In this document: piece after piece, positions 8,975-17,880 of the stretch
Position numbering within the stretch: position 1 is the first letter of the stretch
Layout of the letters: each line of letters opens with the position of its first letter
Assembly (NCBI RefSeq): GCF_005221325.1
Contig: NZ_CP039888.1
Span: 1,612,001 to 1,676,000, forward strand
Length of the DNA: 64,000 nucleotides
From: Agrobacterium tumefaciens
Lineage (GTDB): Bacteria; Pseudomonadota; Alphaproteobacteria; Rhizobiales; Rhizobiaceae
Direction: 5' to 3'
Made by a program: the position numbers and the translations under genes
The notes under the pieces: model-generated
What the model was told of the DNA's origin: nothing
The model's database searches: none
Seen by the model: the letters and a program-made list of their open reading frames with translations, nothing else

Positions 8975-9910
8975 TCAGGGAGGGCTGGCCTCCCTACGCT
9001 CTTCAGGTGACGCGCCAGTGACAGCAAGCGCCGAAAAATCAAAAAGCCTGGGATCAAGCAGATGCGATGGGTTCACATGCGCAAGCGCCCGCAACATCAC
9101 GTCCTTGCGGCCCGGCATGCGCCTTTCGATATCGGCCAGCATCTCTTTCATGGCATTGCGCTGAAGCCCGTCCTGCGAACCGCAGAGGTCGCAGGGAATG
9201 ATCGGGAATTCCATCGCCGCCGCAAATTTCGCCATATCGTCTTCGGCGCAATAGACAAGCGGGCGCATAACCATGAGGTCGCCCTCATCATTCAAAAGCT
9301 TCGCCGGCATGCCGGCCAGCCGGCCGCCATGGAAGAAGTTCATGAAAAAGGTCTCGAGAATATCCTCGCGGTGATGGCCGAGCAGCAGCGCGTCGCAGCC
9401 CTCCTCCCGCGCGATGCGGTAAAGATTGCCGCGCCTGAGCCGCGAACAGAGCGAACAGTAAGTGCCGCCCGAGGGCACCTTTTCCTTCACCACCGAATAG
9501 GTATCGCGATATTCGATACGATGGGCGACACCGATCTTCGCCAGATATTCCGGCAGCACATGTTTGGGAAAATTCGGCTGGCCCTGATCGAGATTGCAGG
9601 CGACCAGTTCCACCGGCAAAAGGCCGCGCCATTTGAGATCGAGCAGCAGCGCCAGAAGACCATAGCTGTCCTTGCCGCCGGAAAGGCCGACAAGCCAGCG
9701 CTTCTGGCCTTTCAACATGCCGAAATCTTCAAAGGCCTGGCGCACATTGCGCAGCAGCCGCTTGCGCAGCTTGTTGAACGAAACCGACCGCGGTGCATTG
9801 TCGAATAGCGGATGCGAGCTGCCGTTTTCCTCGGACGCGTCCTGATCCGCCCCGATCTGGGTTACCCCGGCCTGATCTACAAAGTCATCGATCCTGGTGA
9901 GAATGTTCAT
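8975..9910 (-). CDS. ttcA: tRNA 2-thiocytidine biosynthesis protein TtcA
   Basis: TtcA adds sulfur to cytidine 32 of certain tRNAs. The PP-loop motif [11 protein letters not shown] activates the base with [13 protein letters not shown] and CDLCGSQDG supply the two CxxC motifs that bind the essential iron-sulfur cluster. [21 protein letters not shown] is the family's histidine-rich segment. The protein is 311 residues from the ATG at 9910 and carries an N-terminal extension of roughly 40 residues ([14 protein letters not shown]) before the core, which is common in alphaproteobacteria. A start a few codons upstream (9931) cannot be excluded. The downstream neighbours are the two IMPase-like genes. 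Confidence 0.95.
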   Translation of the reverse strand: MNILTRIDDFVDQAGVTQIGADQDASEENGSSHPLFDNAPRSVSFNKLRKRLLRNVRQAFEDFGMLKGQKRWLVGLSGGKDSYGLLALLLDLKWRGLLPVELVACNLDQGQPNFPKHVLPEYLAKIGVAHRIEYRDTYSVVKEKVPSGGTYCSLCSRLRRGNLYRIAREEGCDALLLGHHREDILETFFMNFFHGGRLAGMPAKLLNDEGDLMVMRPLVYCAEDDMAKFAAAMEFPIIPCDLCGSQDGLQRNAMKEMLADIERRMPGRKDVMLRALAHVNPSHLLDPRLFDFSALAVTGASPEERREASPP

Positions 9911-9974
9911 CATCCGCTCGCTCCGGCACAACCGCCGTTCTTAGTGCAGGCAATGCCCCCATCCGCCGGCAATA

Positions 9975-10904
9975 TCAAGCCCCGAATACCGACCAGCCGG
10001 TTTTCGTCGCCAGCAATTCCAGCGCCTGTGACCCGAGCGCCGAGTTACCCACCTTGTTGAGACCCGGCGACCAGACCGCAATCGATGCATTGCCGGGCGC
10101 CACCGCCATGATGCCGCCGCCGACGCCGCTCTTGCCCGGCAGGCCGACATGATAGGCGAAATCGCCCGATCCGTCATAATGGCCACAGGTCAGCATCAGC
10201 GCACTGATACGCCGCGCCCGGCGGTCGGAGACGACCGTGTGGCCGGTCAGCGGATTACGGCCGCGATTGGCGAGGAAGAGGCCAGCACGGGATAGCTGCG
10301 CGCACGTCATCGACAGCGCGCACTGATGGAAATAAACGCCGAGCGTATGTTCCACGGGATGATGCAGATTGCCGAAGGAACGCATGAAATTGGCAAGCGC
10401 AAAATTGCGGAAACCCGTCGCCTGCTCGGATTTCGCCACCGTATCGTCAATGCTGATCGTGTCATCGTCAGCGAGATAACGCACGAAGCGCAGAAGCTCG
10501 CCAATCGCCTCACGCGGCTGGTGGCCGGAAAGAACGATATCGGTCACCACGATTGCGCCGGCATTCACGAAGGGATTGCGCGGGATGCCGTGCTCATGTT
10601 CCAGCTGGACGATGGAGTTGAAGGAAGAGCCTGAAGGTTCGCGCCCCACCCGGTTCCACACCGTCTCGCCGGCCTTGCCGAGCGCCAGCGTCAGCATGAA
10701 GACCTTAGAGATACTCTGGATCGAAAACGGTACAAGCGCATTGCCGGCCGTATAGGTGGTTCCATCGACGGTGGTGATGGCGATGCCGAACTGGTTGGGA
10801 TCGACCTTGGCAAGTTCGGGAATGTAATCCGCAACCTTCCCCTCGCCCAGTCTTGGCAGCATGCTGTCATAGATGGAATCGACGATCGCCTGAATATCCT
10901 GCAT
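9975..10904 (-). CDS. glsA: Glutaminase
   Basis: A 309-residue beta-lactamase-fold glutaminase that converts glutamine to glutamate and ammonia. [13 protein letters not shown] holds the catalytic SxxK pair. [26 protein letters not shown] and the C-terminal [12 protein letters not shown] are family signatures, with the last forming the glycine-rich substrate loop. Length is the usual 305-310 residues and no motif is missing. It lies between rpsD and ttcA on the same strand. An intrinsic terminator separates it from rpsD, so it probably has its own promoter in the 69 bases upstream. Confidence 0.95.
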   Translation of the reverse strand: MQDIQAIVDSIYDSMLPRLGEGKVADYIPELAKVDPNQFGIAITTVDGTTYTAGNALVPFSIQSISKVFMLTLALGKAGETVWNRVGREPSGSSFNSIVQLEHEHGIPRNPFVNAGAIVVTDIVLSGHQPREAIGELLRFVRYLADDDTISIDDTVAKSEQATGFRNFALANFMRSFGNLHHPVEHTLGVYFHQCALSMTCAQLSRAGLFLANRGRNPLTGHTVVSDRRARRISALMLTCGHYDGSGDFAYHVGLPGKSGVGGGIMAVAPGNASIAVWSPGLNKVGNSALGSQALELLATKTGWSVFGA

Positions 10905-10924
10905 GCAAAGCCTTCCCCAGCAAA

Positions 10925-10952
10925 CAAAAAAGCCGCCCCGAGGGGCGGCTTT
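10925..10952 (-). terminator. Intrinsic terminator of rpsD
   Basis: The perfect stem agccgcccc / ggggcggct (10931-10950) is followed, on the minus strand, by a run of thymines (the adenines at 10922-10930). It lies 22 bases after the rpsD stop. Confidence 0.9.
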
Positions 10953-10973
10953 CTCAATACTGAAACGCGTCGA

Positions 10974-11591
10974 TTAACGCGAGTAGAATTCGACGACCAG
11001 ATGCGGTTCCATGACGACCGGGTACGGAACGTCGGAGAGCGACGGAACGCGGGCGTAGGTCGCAACCATCTTGTTGTGATCAACTTCGATGTAGTCAGGA
11101 ACGTCACGCTCTGCGAGCTGAACGGCTTCGAGAACCGTCACCAGCTGCTTGGACTTCTGACGAACTTCGATAACGTCGCCGGCCTTGCAACGGTAGGAAC
11201 CGATGTTGACGCGAACGCCGTTAACCGTGACGTGGCCATGGTTGATGAACTGGCGCGAAGCGAAAACGGTCGGAACGAACTTGGCGCGGTAGACGATGGC
11301 GTCCAGACGCGACTCGAGCAGGCCGATCAGGTTCTCGGAAGTGTCACCCTTGCGACGGTTTGCTTCGTCGAAAGTGGCGCGGAACTGCTTTTCGCGCAGT
11401 TCGCCGTAATAGCCCTTGAGCTTCTGCTTGGCGCGCAGCTGCGTGCCGAAGTCGCTCATCTTGCCCTTGCGGCGCTGGCCGTGCTGGCCCGGGCCGTATT
11501 CGCGGCGGTTAACCGGGGACTTCGGACGACCCCAGATGTTTTCGCCCATGCGGCGGTCGATTTTGTACTTAGCCGATTCGCGCTTGCTCAT
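10974..11591 (-). CDS. rpsD: 30S ribosomal protein S4
   Basis: S4 is a primary 16S rRNA-binding protein that nucleates small-subunit assembly. The 205-residue sequence begins [22 protein letters not shown] and has [16 protein letters not shown]. The S4 RNA-binding domain, [20 protein letters not shown] through GDVIEVR, spans roughly residues 92-155. Here rpsD is monocistronic, outside the alpha ribosomal operon, as usual in alphaproteobacteria, with a strong terminator directly downstream. The gene is transcribed away from terC. The 450-base divergent region upstream must hold the rpsD promoter, but I could not pin it down. Confidence 0.98.
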   Translation of the reverse strand: MSKRESAKYKIDRRMGENIWGRPKSPVNRREYGPGQHGQRRKGKMSDFGTQLRAKQKLKGYYGELREKQFRATFDEANRRKGDTSENLIGLLESRLDAIVYRAKFVPTVFASRQFINHGHVTVNGVRVNIGSYRCKAGDVIEVRQKSKQLVTVLEAVQLAERDVPDYIEVDHNKMVATYARVPSLSDVPYPVVMEPHLVVEFYSR

Positions 11592-11914
11592 CGTATTTCC
11601 TTCTCAAAAGGTTATGCCGGTCTGTTGCCAAACCGGTTTAAGGAAACACGCCCTCCTCTGAAGCCCGTTTCAGGGCCTCTGACAGGCTTCTCACATGCAA
11701 ATGGAGAAACCACGGGACATGTCGGTGATATTGACCGCCGAACGTCAGCCTTTAAACTGCAAGGCAGTCAACAAAACACACCGGACATTACTGCCCGGCG
11801 TTGGGGCGGCTTCTATAGTCGTTTTATAAAATTGTCAAACAGCGTCTGCCGATTTTTTTCTTGGACCTGCCCTTGAAAACATCGAGCGGCCACCCATTTA
11901 CCCATCGTGATCAG
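11592..11914. other. Divergent intergenic region rpsD/terC, upstream part
   Basis: About 320 bases with no supported gene. It should contain the rpsD promoter and ribosome site (minus strand, near 11592-11650) and the terC promoter. An AT-rich patch (gttttataaaattgtcaaac, 11821-11840) and a T-run near 11852 are visible, but I cannot assign -35/-10 boxes with confidence. Confidence 0.5.
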
Positions 11915-12043
11915 AACTCGGGCCCCTCTGACGTGTTACCGGACAACACGTGATGTCGAGTTTCTTTAGGTTGGGGCCCACGTATATTCTTGACACACGT
12001 TCCCCATCCGCAAAGCCAACCTCGTCCGGCCAAAGGTTGACTG
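11915..12043 (+). promoter_or_regulatory. Structured leader of terC: pseudoknot plus Shine-Dalgarno hairpin (candidate riboswitch)
   Basis: The sequence shows four pairings. aactcg (11915-11920) pairs with cgagtt (11957-11962). Inside it, acgtgtt (11931-11937) pairs with aacacgt (11945-11951). ggcccc (11921-11926) reaches out to ggggcc (11973-11978), making an H-type pseudoknot. Downstream, caacct (12017-12022) pairs with aggttg (12034-12039), which hides the aaagg ribosome site seven bases before the ATG. The same ccaacct can instead pair with aggttgg at 11968-11974, overlapping the pseudoknot strand. Such mutually exclusive pairings are typical of a translational switch. From memory, a 'terC RNA motif' has been predicted in Alphaproteobacteria, and this may be an example. 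The ligand is unknown. Confidence 0.65.
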
Positions 12044-13027
12044 ATGGAGTTCCTCCTCAACGATTTTCTCGGCACCCCCACATGGATGTGGGCGGTCTTC
12101 ATTTCTCTCGTCCTTGGCCTCTTGGCGCTGGATCTCGGCGTGCTGCACAAGAATTCCAAGGAAATCGGCATTCGTGAAAGCCTGCTGATGTCGGGCTTCT
12201 ACATCGCCATCGGTTTGGCCTTCGGCGGCTGGATCTGGTATCAGTCCGGCCAGCAGTCGGCGATGGAATATGTCACCGGCTTCGTGGTCGAAAAAAGCCT
12301 GGCGATGGACAATATCTTCATCATCGCCATGATCTTCTCCTATTTCGCCATTCCCCGCCAATATCAGCACCGCGTGCTGCTCTGGGGTATCCTCGGCGTC
12401 ATCATCCTGCGCGGCATCATGATCGCCGGCGGTGCGGCCATCGTCGAAAACTTCCACTGGGTACTGTATCTCTTTGCGGCCTTCCTCGTCTTCACCGGCC
12501 TCAAGATGCTGTTTTCGTCCGACCATGACGAGAACGATATCGGCAACAACCGCATCCTGAAATTCCTGCGCAGTCGCCTGCCGGTAACGGAAAAGCTGCA
12601 TGGCGAGAAATTCTTTGTAAAAGAGACGGATGCCACCACAGGCAAGCTGAAGACCTTTGTGACACCGCTCTTCCTGGCGCTCATCATGGTCGAAATCGCC
12701 GACCTGATCTTCGCCGTCGATTCGATCCCGGCAATCTTCGCGATCACCACCGATCCGTTTATCGTCTACACCTCGAACATCTTCGCGATCCTCGGCCTGC
12801 GCGCGCTCTATTTCGCACTCGCCGCCCTGATCCACCGCTTCGCTTATCTGAAATATGCGCTGGCTGCGGTTCTGGTCTTTGTCGGTTCGAAAATCTTCGT
12901 GGCGGATATGCTCGGCATCGCCAAGATCCCGCCGGCCGTCTCGCTCGGCGTCACGGTCGCCATCCTTGCAACCGGCATCATCGGTTCGCTGATTGCCACG
13001 CGGAAAGAAGTGAAGGCCATCGAGTAA
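12044..13027 (+). CDS. TerC-family integral membrane protein (Alx-like)
   Basis: A 327-residue multi-spanning membrane protein. FVVEKSLAMDNIFIIAMIFSYF in the first half and VEIADLIFAVDSIPAIFAI in the second are the two acidic TerC motifs. ILGLRALYFALAALIHRFAYLKYALA completes the conserved second half. Members include Alx of E. coli; the family is linked to manganese export and metalation of secreted enzymes, and was first named for tellurite resistance. The length and the longer loop with DHDENDIGNN match the Alx branch. The gene is solitary: rpsD runs away from it and the HerA-like gene converges. Expression is probably controlled by the structured leader ending right at its start codon. Confidence 0.92.
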   Translation: MEFLLNDFLGTPTWMWAVFISLVLGLLALDLGVLHKNSKEIGIRESLLMSGFYIAIGLAFGGWIWYQSGQQSAMEYVTGFVVEKSLAMDNIFIIAMIFSYFAIPRQYQHRVLLWGILGVIILRGIMIAGGAAIVENFHWVLYLFAAFLVFTGLKMLFSSDHDENDIGNNRILKFLRSRLPVTEKLHGEKFFVKETDATTGKLKTFVTPLFLALIMVEIADLIFAVDSIPAIFAITTDPFIVYTSNIFAILGLRALYFALAALIHRFAYLKYALAAVLVFVGSKIFVADMLGIAKIPPAVSLGVTVAILATGIIGSLIATRKEVKAIE

Positions 13028-13066
13028 GGCCTCTAACGGCAAGCGGCAGGGAAACCTGCCGCAACC

Positions 13067-14611
13067 TCACTCAGCCGCCAGCTTTGCATCATCCTCAGCC
13101 GCATCCGCATCGCCGGGTGCGGTTTTTGCATCGAGATCGGGGAAGGCTACGATGCGCTTGCCAGAGAAATCGGCATGCACGACCACAAGCTCCTTCTCCT
13201 CGAAATAACCGAGCAGCCGGCGGGCACGGCGGGCGGAATGGGTGCCATAGGCGCGGGCGATGCGGGCATCCGACGGGCAAGGCTCTTCACCAAGTGCGGC
13301 CTTGACCAGCAGCAGGAAAACGCCCTGCAGATCGTCGGAAACCGACATCGACAATTCCAGCGCCTTTTCCCAACCTTCACTTGCCGCCATCGCCGCATCC
13401 ACGCCGGAACGGGCGATCGCCACCTGCCGGCGGAATTCGGGAAGCGTCATCGGCGTGCCGGGAATGCGGCGCATACGGGCACGCACCAGAAAATCCTGAT
13501 AAAGCACGGCATCCGTGCGATAGGCCGATTGCGGATCGTCGAGAATTTCGACGAGAACCGCTCCGATCTTTTCCTCGCGCTCTTCAGCCGTCAGTTCCGG
13601 CTGACCTGCACGCGGCGACTGCTCCTGTGACGGGCCAACGGCAGCTGGCGTGGAGCGGGAAAGCTCGGCCAGAATATCGGTCGTCGGGCGCGGCGCCGGC
13701 GGCGTACGGCGCATAGCGGGCCGTGTAAACTCCTCCGGGTCGGGCGTGAAGATCAGGTCTTCCACATCTGGTAGTGCGCCCGGCAGCGGCATCAGCTTCG
13801 GTGAAGACGAGCGCGCCGAGGTTTCCACCGCACCGATGACGATGGGCAACGGGCGGCGCGACAGCGCCGGGCCGAGCGCCACGAAATTGCCGCGCTGGAG
13901 ATCGCGGAACATTTCCGCCTGCCGCCGCTCCATGCCGAGCAGATCGGCCGCACGCGCCATGTCGATATCGAGGAAAGTACGCCCCATCAGGAAGTTCGAG
14001 GCTTCCGCCGCCACGTTCTTGGCAAGCTTTGCAAGACGCTGCGTGGCGATGACGCCCGCAAGCCCGCGTTTACGCCCACGGCACATCAGATTGGTCATGG
14101 CGCCCAGCGACGCCTTGCGCGCATCTTCCGTTACCTCGCCGGCGACGGAGGGCGCGAACATCTGCGCCTCATCCACGACCACCAGCACCGGATACCAGAA
14201 TTCGCGATCCGCATCGAACAGGCCGTTCAAAAAGGCGGCAGCGGCCCGCATCTGCTGCTCGACATCAAGGCCTTCCAACGTCAGCACACAGGACACGCGG
14301 TGCTGGCGAATGCGGTTGGCAATGCCGGCAAGTTCGGCTTCCGTACGCTCGCCATCCACCACCACATGGCCGAACTTGTCGGAAAGTGTGACGAAATCAC
14401 CTTCGGGATCGATGATGACCTGCTGCACCCATTGCGCCGATTGTTCTAGCAGCCGGCGCAGCAGATGCGACTTGCCGGAACCGGAATTGCCCTGCACCAG
14501 CAAACGCGTCGCAAGCAATTCCTCGATATCGAGCTTGGCCTGCTGCCCGCTCGATAGGGTTCCCATGTCGATACCGACCTGCAATGTTCCATTCCCTGTG
14601 CTGCATCTCAT
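13067..14611 (-). CDS. HerA/DUF87-type ATP-binding protein
   Basis: A 514-residue P-loop ATPase. LVQGNSGSGKSHLLRRLLEQ (about residues 38-57) is Walker A, YPVLVVVDEAQMFAP Walker B, and GLAGVIATQRLAKLAKN the sensor region. These are typical of HerA-like DNA translocases in the FtsK/HerA clade. After about residue 285 comes a proline-rich linker, then a C-terminal helical half with no domain I can name; it ends in an acidic alanine-rich tail. HerA proteins usually act with a NurA nuclease in DNA end processing or in defence systems, but no nuclease lies next to it. It converges with terC. A role in DNA transactions is inferred only from the ATPase type. Confidence 0.8.
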   Translation of the reverse strand: MRCSTGNGTLQVGIDMGTLSSGQQAKLDIEELLATRLLVQGNSGSGKSHLLRRLLEQSAQWVQQVIIDPEGDFVTLSDKFGHVVVDGERTEAELAGIANRIRQHRVSCVLTLEGLDVEQQMRAAAAFLNGLFDADREFWYPVLVVVDEAQMFAPSVAGEVTEDARKASLGAMTNLMCRGRKRGLAGVIATQRLAKLAKNVAAEASNFLMGRTFLDIDMARAADLLGMERRQAEMFRDLQRGNFVALGPALSRRPLPIVIGAVETSARSSSPKLMPLPGALPDVEDLIFTPDPEEFTRPAMRRTPPAPRPTTDILAELSRSTPAAVGPSQEQSPRAGQPELTAEEREEKIGAVLVEILDDPQSAYRTDAVLYQDFLVRARMRRIPGTPMTLPEFRRQVAIARSGVDAAMAASEGWEKALELSMSVSDDLQGVFLLLVKAALGEEPCPSDARIARAYGTHSARRARRLLGYFEEKELVVVHADFSGKRIVAFPDLDAKTAPGDADAAEDDAKLAAE

Positions 14612-14712
14612 CCGACCGATTCACCTAGGCGCGGCCGAACATGCTCTTTACCAAAAAATCGCCGGTTGCGTCTGCCCCGTGCCGATAATGCACAGGCAAT
14701 TCAGTCTCCGGC

Positions 14713-15600
14713 CTATACGGGCCGCGCCCAGAAGCGCGAAATGCCGATACGTCGGCCAAAGACGTTGAGCGCCAGCCCCAGAATGACCAGCGCCGCACCG
14801 ATGATTTCGAAGACGGTGATATGTTCGGCGAAAGCCAGATAGGCGCTGATGAACCCCACAATCGGCACCAGCAGCGAAAACGGCGCCACCGTTCCGGCGG
14901 GATAGCGAAGAAGCAGATAACTCCAGATGCCCGCGCCGACAATGGTCGCACCATAGGCCATGTAGATCACCACGAAAGCCATCATCGGCGTCGCATTGGC
15001 CACCCCTTCTGCAATCGCTTCCGGCCCTTCCACCACGAGCGAGAGCAGGATCAGCGGCAGAACGGGCACAAGGCTGGTCCAGGCAATGAAAGACACCGCG
15101 TTGACCTGCCCGATGCGGCGATTGACGATGTTACCGCAGGCCCACGCGATCGCGGAACCCACGCCCATCAGAAGCGGCACCAGCGCTGCCGCCGTCAAGC
15201 GCTCCACGCCGATGACCGCCAGCCCGCCAAAAGCGATGAATGCGCCTAGTATCTGCGAAGGCAACGGCCGTTCCCCTAGAAATACCACGGCAAGGGCGAG
15301 TGTGAAGAACGCCTGCGACTGCATGACCAGCGATGCAAGCCCGGCCGGCAGCCCGAGCTTGATGGCAGGGTAAAGCAGGCCGAACTGCACGAAGCCCATG
15401 GCCATGCCATAAACGATCATATGCCGCCACGGCACATTGGGTTTCGGCAGAAAGAAGATAAGAGGCACAGCCGCTACGAGATAACGCACCCCTGTCAGAA
15501 ACAAAGGCGGCATGTCGGCGACGCCGACCTTGATGACAACGAAATTGAAGCCCCACAAAAACACGGTGATCAGGGCGAGAAGTATGTGCGGCAATGCCAT
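14713..15600 (-). CDS. EamA/DMT-family metabolite exporter
   Basis: A 295-residue drug/metabolite transporter with ten predicted membrane helices in two EamA repeats. It starts MALPHILLALITVFLWGFNF, the usual first helix with its WG(F)NF motif. VVFLGERPLPSQILGAFIAFGGLAVIG closes the first repeat and ITVFEIIGAALVILGLALNVFGRR the second, both in the expected places. I used the ATG at 15600 because the longer reading adds a basic stretch upstream. It begins 37 bases after the LysE-type exporter on the same strand, so the two probably form an efflux operon. The substrate is unknown; amino acids and related metabolites are common in this family. Confidence 0.9.
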   Translation of the reverse strand: MALPHILLALITVFLWGFNFVVIKVGVADMPPLFLTGVRYLVAAVPLIFFLPKPNVPWRHMIVYGMAMGFVQFGLLYPAIKLGLPAGLASLVMQSQAFFTLALAVVFLGERPLPSQILGAFIAFGGLAVIGVERLTAAALVPLLMGVGSAIAWACGNIVNRRIGQVNAVSFIAWTSLVPVLPLILLSLVVEGPEAIAEGVANATPMMAFVVIYMAYGATIVGAGIWSYLLLRYPAGTVAPFSLLVPIVGFISAYLAFAEHITVFEIIGAALVILGLALNVFGRRIGISRFWARPV

Positions 15601-15637
15601 TTTGTTGTGTCCGGGTATTTGGCCGTGAAAGAAACCC

Positions 15638-16270
15638 TTACGGCGCAACCGCCCTCTTCCAGCCAAAGGCAATGAGACCGGCGCCGATCAGGAGACCGCC
15701 ACCCGTGCGGTTGACGATGCGCTGAACCTTCGGCTTGCGGATCGTGTTGCGGGCGGCACTTGCCAGAAGTCCATAAAGCGCCGCATTCACGGTGGCAAGC
15801 ACCAGGAACGTCACCTCGAAAATCAGCACCTGCGGCCAGAAGGGCAATGTCGGCACCAGAAACTGCGGCAGGAAGGCCACGAAGAACACGATGCTTTTGG
15901 GGTTCAGAGCCGTCACGATATAGGCATGCAGGAAAATTTTGAGCGGGCGTTCACGGCCGGTCACGCCCGTGCCTTCCGCCGCTCCAACCGGCGAACGCCA
16001 GAGCTTGATGCCAAGATAGATAAGATAGGCCGCCCCGATCCATTTCAGGCCGGTGAAAAGTGCAGCCGATGTGGCCAGCAGCGCTCCAAGTCCCAGCATT
16101 GAGGCCGTCATGGCAGTGAAATCACCCAGCGCCACGCCCGTCACAGTCGCCGTGCTCGCCTTGCGGCCGTGGCCCAGTGCATAAGAAATCACCAGCAGGA
16201 TCGTCGGTCCTGGAATGGCGAGCATGATGGCGGATGCGGCCACGAAGGCCAGCCAGTTCTCCAGCGGCAT
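15638..16270 (-). CDS. LysE/RhtB-family amino-acid exporter
   Basis: A 210-residue membrane protein starting MPLENWLAFVAASAIMLAIPGPTILLV, the classic LysE/RhtB first helix with its conserved PGP. GVALGDFTAMTASMLGLGAL and ALNPKSIVFFVAFLPQFL are the other two family signatures. Six hydrophobic segments are visible, the usual number. LysE/RhtB proteins export amino acids such as lysine, homoserine, threonine or leucine; the substrate here is not evident. The ATG at 16270 aligns with family starts, whereas the upstream extension is basic and unlike the family. It is the first gene of a two-gene efflux unit with the EamA gene. Confidence 0.92.
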   Translation of the reverse strand: MPLENWLAFVAASAIMLAIPGPTILLVISYALGHGRKASTATVTGVALGDFTAMTASMLGLGALLATSAALFTGLKWIGAAYLIYLGIKLWRSPVGAAEGTGVTGRERPLKIFLHAYIVTALNPKSIVFFVAFLPQFLVPTLPFWPQVLIFEVTFLVLATVNAALYGLLASAARNTIRKPKVQRIVNRTGGGLLIGAGLIAFGWKRAVAP

Positions 16271-16434
16271 GATTGAGTCTCCCTTGTCCAATTTGCCGAG
16301 CAAGCCACCAAAACCGGGATGCATCAAGCGCAATCTTCGAAGATCACGCCGCCCTGTCATCCAGCGGCCGAACGGGCGGCTGCTCGTAAAGATACGGCCT
16401 CCCCGGATTTTCTTCGCCGGAGAGGCCATCATCA

Positions 16435-16671
16435 TCAAAACCGCGGCGCCCATGGCACGGACTGGTCCCGCCGCCGCTTCACCTTCGACGGCTCAAGGCC
16501 GATATCGACCAGCAGGCGTTCCGGTAGGTCGGCAGGATCGGTCGGCGGCGCGCGTGGCACCATGGCCGCGACGACCACTGCTTTCAGGGTTTTCCAGACG
16601 CCGAATGTGACGAACAGACGGTCCACCGCATCCGGCAGCGCATATGCTACCAATGGTTGATCATTTTGCAT
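16435..16671 (-). CDS. Small DUF1127-like protein
   Basis: A 78-residue frame from the ATG at 16671. The segment LPERLLVDIGLEPSKVKRR resembles the short DUF1127 (YjiS-like) motif, in which an L..DIGL core precedes basic residues. The N-terminal half (VDRLFVTFGVWKTLKAVVVAAMVP) is hydrophobic and amphipathic, also seen in some DUF1127 proteins. A start at 16755 would add 28 residues without a ribosome site, so I preferred the shorter form. DUF1127 proteins in Agrobacterium have been linked to phosphate and stress physiology and to RNA binding; no specific role is claimed here. It lies upstream of the LysE gene with a 164-base gap. Confidence 0.55.
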   Translation of the reverse strand: MQNDQPLVAYALPDAVDRLFVTFGVWKTLKAVVVAAMVPRAPPTDPADLPERLLVDIGLEPSKVKRRRDQSVPWAPRF

Positions 16672-16828
16672 GAGAAATCCATCCCGGCGCTGCAAGGCGG
16701 CCAGGTCCTTTATCGATGGAAAACGACATGCCGAAACGACGGGCGCAGCACTCATGCCACGCGGACGCGCAAATCACATGTCGGACGAAGTGAAAATGCC
16801 AAAAGGCAGGGGAATCAGGCCATAAGCC

Positions 16829-16924
16829 TTATCGGAGGGAGATGCCTCGCATCACATAACCGCCGATAATCACGCCAAAGAGGCCCGACATACCGTTAAG
16901 GCGCATATTCATGTCATTGGTCAT
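16829..16924 (-). CDS. 31-residue hydrophobic micro-protein
   Basis: The reading frame runs ATG (16924) to TAA (16829). A strong ggagg lies six bases before the start codon, a near-ideal ribosome site. The peptide begins MTNDMNMRLNGMSG and continues with a short hydrophobic, glycine-rich stretch FGVIIGGYVMRG, long enough for a marginal membrane helix, then a basic end. I do not recognise it. It sits in the 378-base gap between the DUF1127-like gene and murI, on the same strand as both. Start strength and amino-acid pattern argue for a real small protein; conservation was not testable. Confidence 0.5.
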   Translation of the reverse strand: MTNDMNMRLNGMSGLFGVIIGGYVMRGISLR

Positions 16925-17049
16925 TCCACGCCTCCATTTAGTGCGGTTATAGACAAGATACATCTTACACAGGAAAACCAGCGCGACAAGAGGTCGCAAT
17001 CTCGAATTGCAAAAGACGGGTAGCGGCGGTGCAAAAATACAACAGGCGC

Positions 17050-17880
17050 TCAGGCAGCGGAAACGCTGAGACCGAAACCTTGCATCAGCCGCCGCGTGGC
17101 GAAATCCGGCTTGCCAGAAGTGAAGACCGCAAAGTCGAAACCGTCAGGATGTTCCGCATCCTGTGGCAGCGGCACCAGATGGCGGGCACGCCGGGCAATC
17201 GCCTCGGCGGGATCAAGCCAGTCCACCGGCCATGGCGCCAGCCGGCGAAACACATTGGCCATGAAGGGATAGTGGGTGCAGGCAAGCACGATGATATCGG
17301 TGCGCTTGCCGTCGCTGTCGATGAAGCAGGGTTCGATTTCCGCCAGCACCGCCGCGTCGGACACCGGCTCACCCCTGATCCAGCTTTCCGCCATGCGTGC
17401 CAGATTTTCCGAGCCGACCAAACGCACATGGCACTGGGTGGCAAAGGACTGGATGAGATCGCGCGTATAGGCCCGCTTGACGGTGCCGGGCGTTGCCAGC
17501 ACGGAGACGAGGCCGGAACGGGTCCGCTCCGCCGCCGGTTTGATGGCGGGAACGGTGCCAACGAAGGTCATCTGCGGAAAACGGGCGCGAAGATCGGCAC
17601 CCGCGAGCGTGAAGGCGGTGTTGCAGGCGATGATGCAGACTTCCGGACTGTATTCCTGCAGCAGCTTCTCGAAGAGAGAAAGAATACGCGTCTTCAGCGC
17701 CTCTTCTTCCCAGCCACCATAGGGAAAACCCGCATCATCGGCCACATAGATGAAACCGCGTTCGGGCATCAGCACCCGCGCCTCGCGCAGAACCGTCAGC
17801 CCGCCAATGCCGGAATCAAACACCAGCACCGGTTTCAGCACATCGGCCGCCGCCTCACTCGTCTTCAGCATTCTCCACAT
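17050..17880 (-). CDS. murI: Glutamate racemase
   Basis: MurI converts L- to D-glutamate for peptidoglycan. [14 protein letters not shown] contains the first catalytic acid and glycine loop, [13 protein letters not shown] the first catalytic cysteine, and [12 protein letters not shown] the second cysteine with its THYP motif. [14 protein letters not shown] is the conserved substrate-side segment. The length of 276 residues is typical. The start at 17880 has agaggga just upstream and overlaps the end of trmJ by 26 bases; a second ATG at 17871 would shorten the overlap. The two genes are therefore translationally linked. The C-terminal tail is not unusual. Confidence 0.95.
   Translation of the reverse strand: MWRMLKTSEAAADVLKPVLVFDSGIGGLTVLREARVLMPERGFIYVADDAGFPYGGWEEEALKTRILSLFEKLLQEYSPEVCIIACNTAFTLAGADLRARFPQMTFVGTVPAIKPAAERTRSGLVSVLATPGTVKRAYTRDLIQSFATQCHVRLVGSENLARMAESWIRGEPVSDAAVLAEIEPCFIDSDGKRTDIIVLACTHYPFMANVFRRLAPWPVDWLDPAEAIARRARHLVPLPQDAEHPDGFDFAVFTSGKPDFATRRLMQGFGLSVSAA

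Noticed and set aside
11915..12043. yybP-ykoY (manganese) riboswitch in front of terC
   Set aside because: Conserved core segments of that class (such as the GGGGAGUA block) are absent; a different pseudoknotted fold is present.
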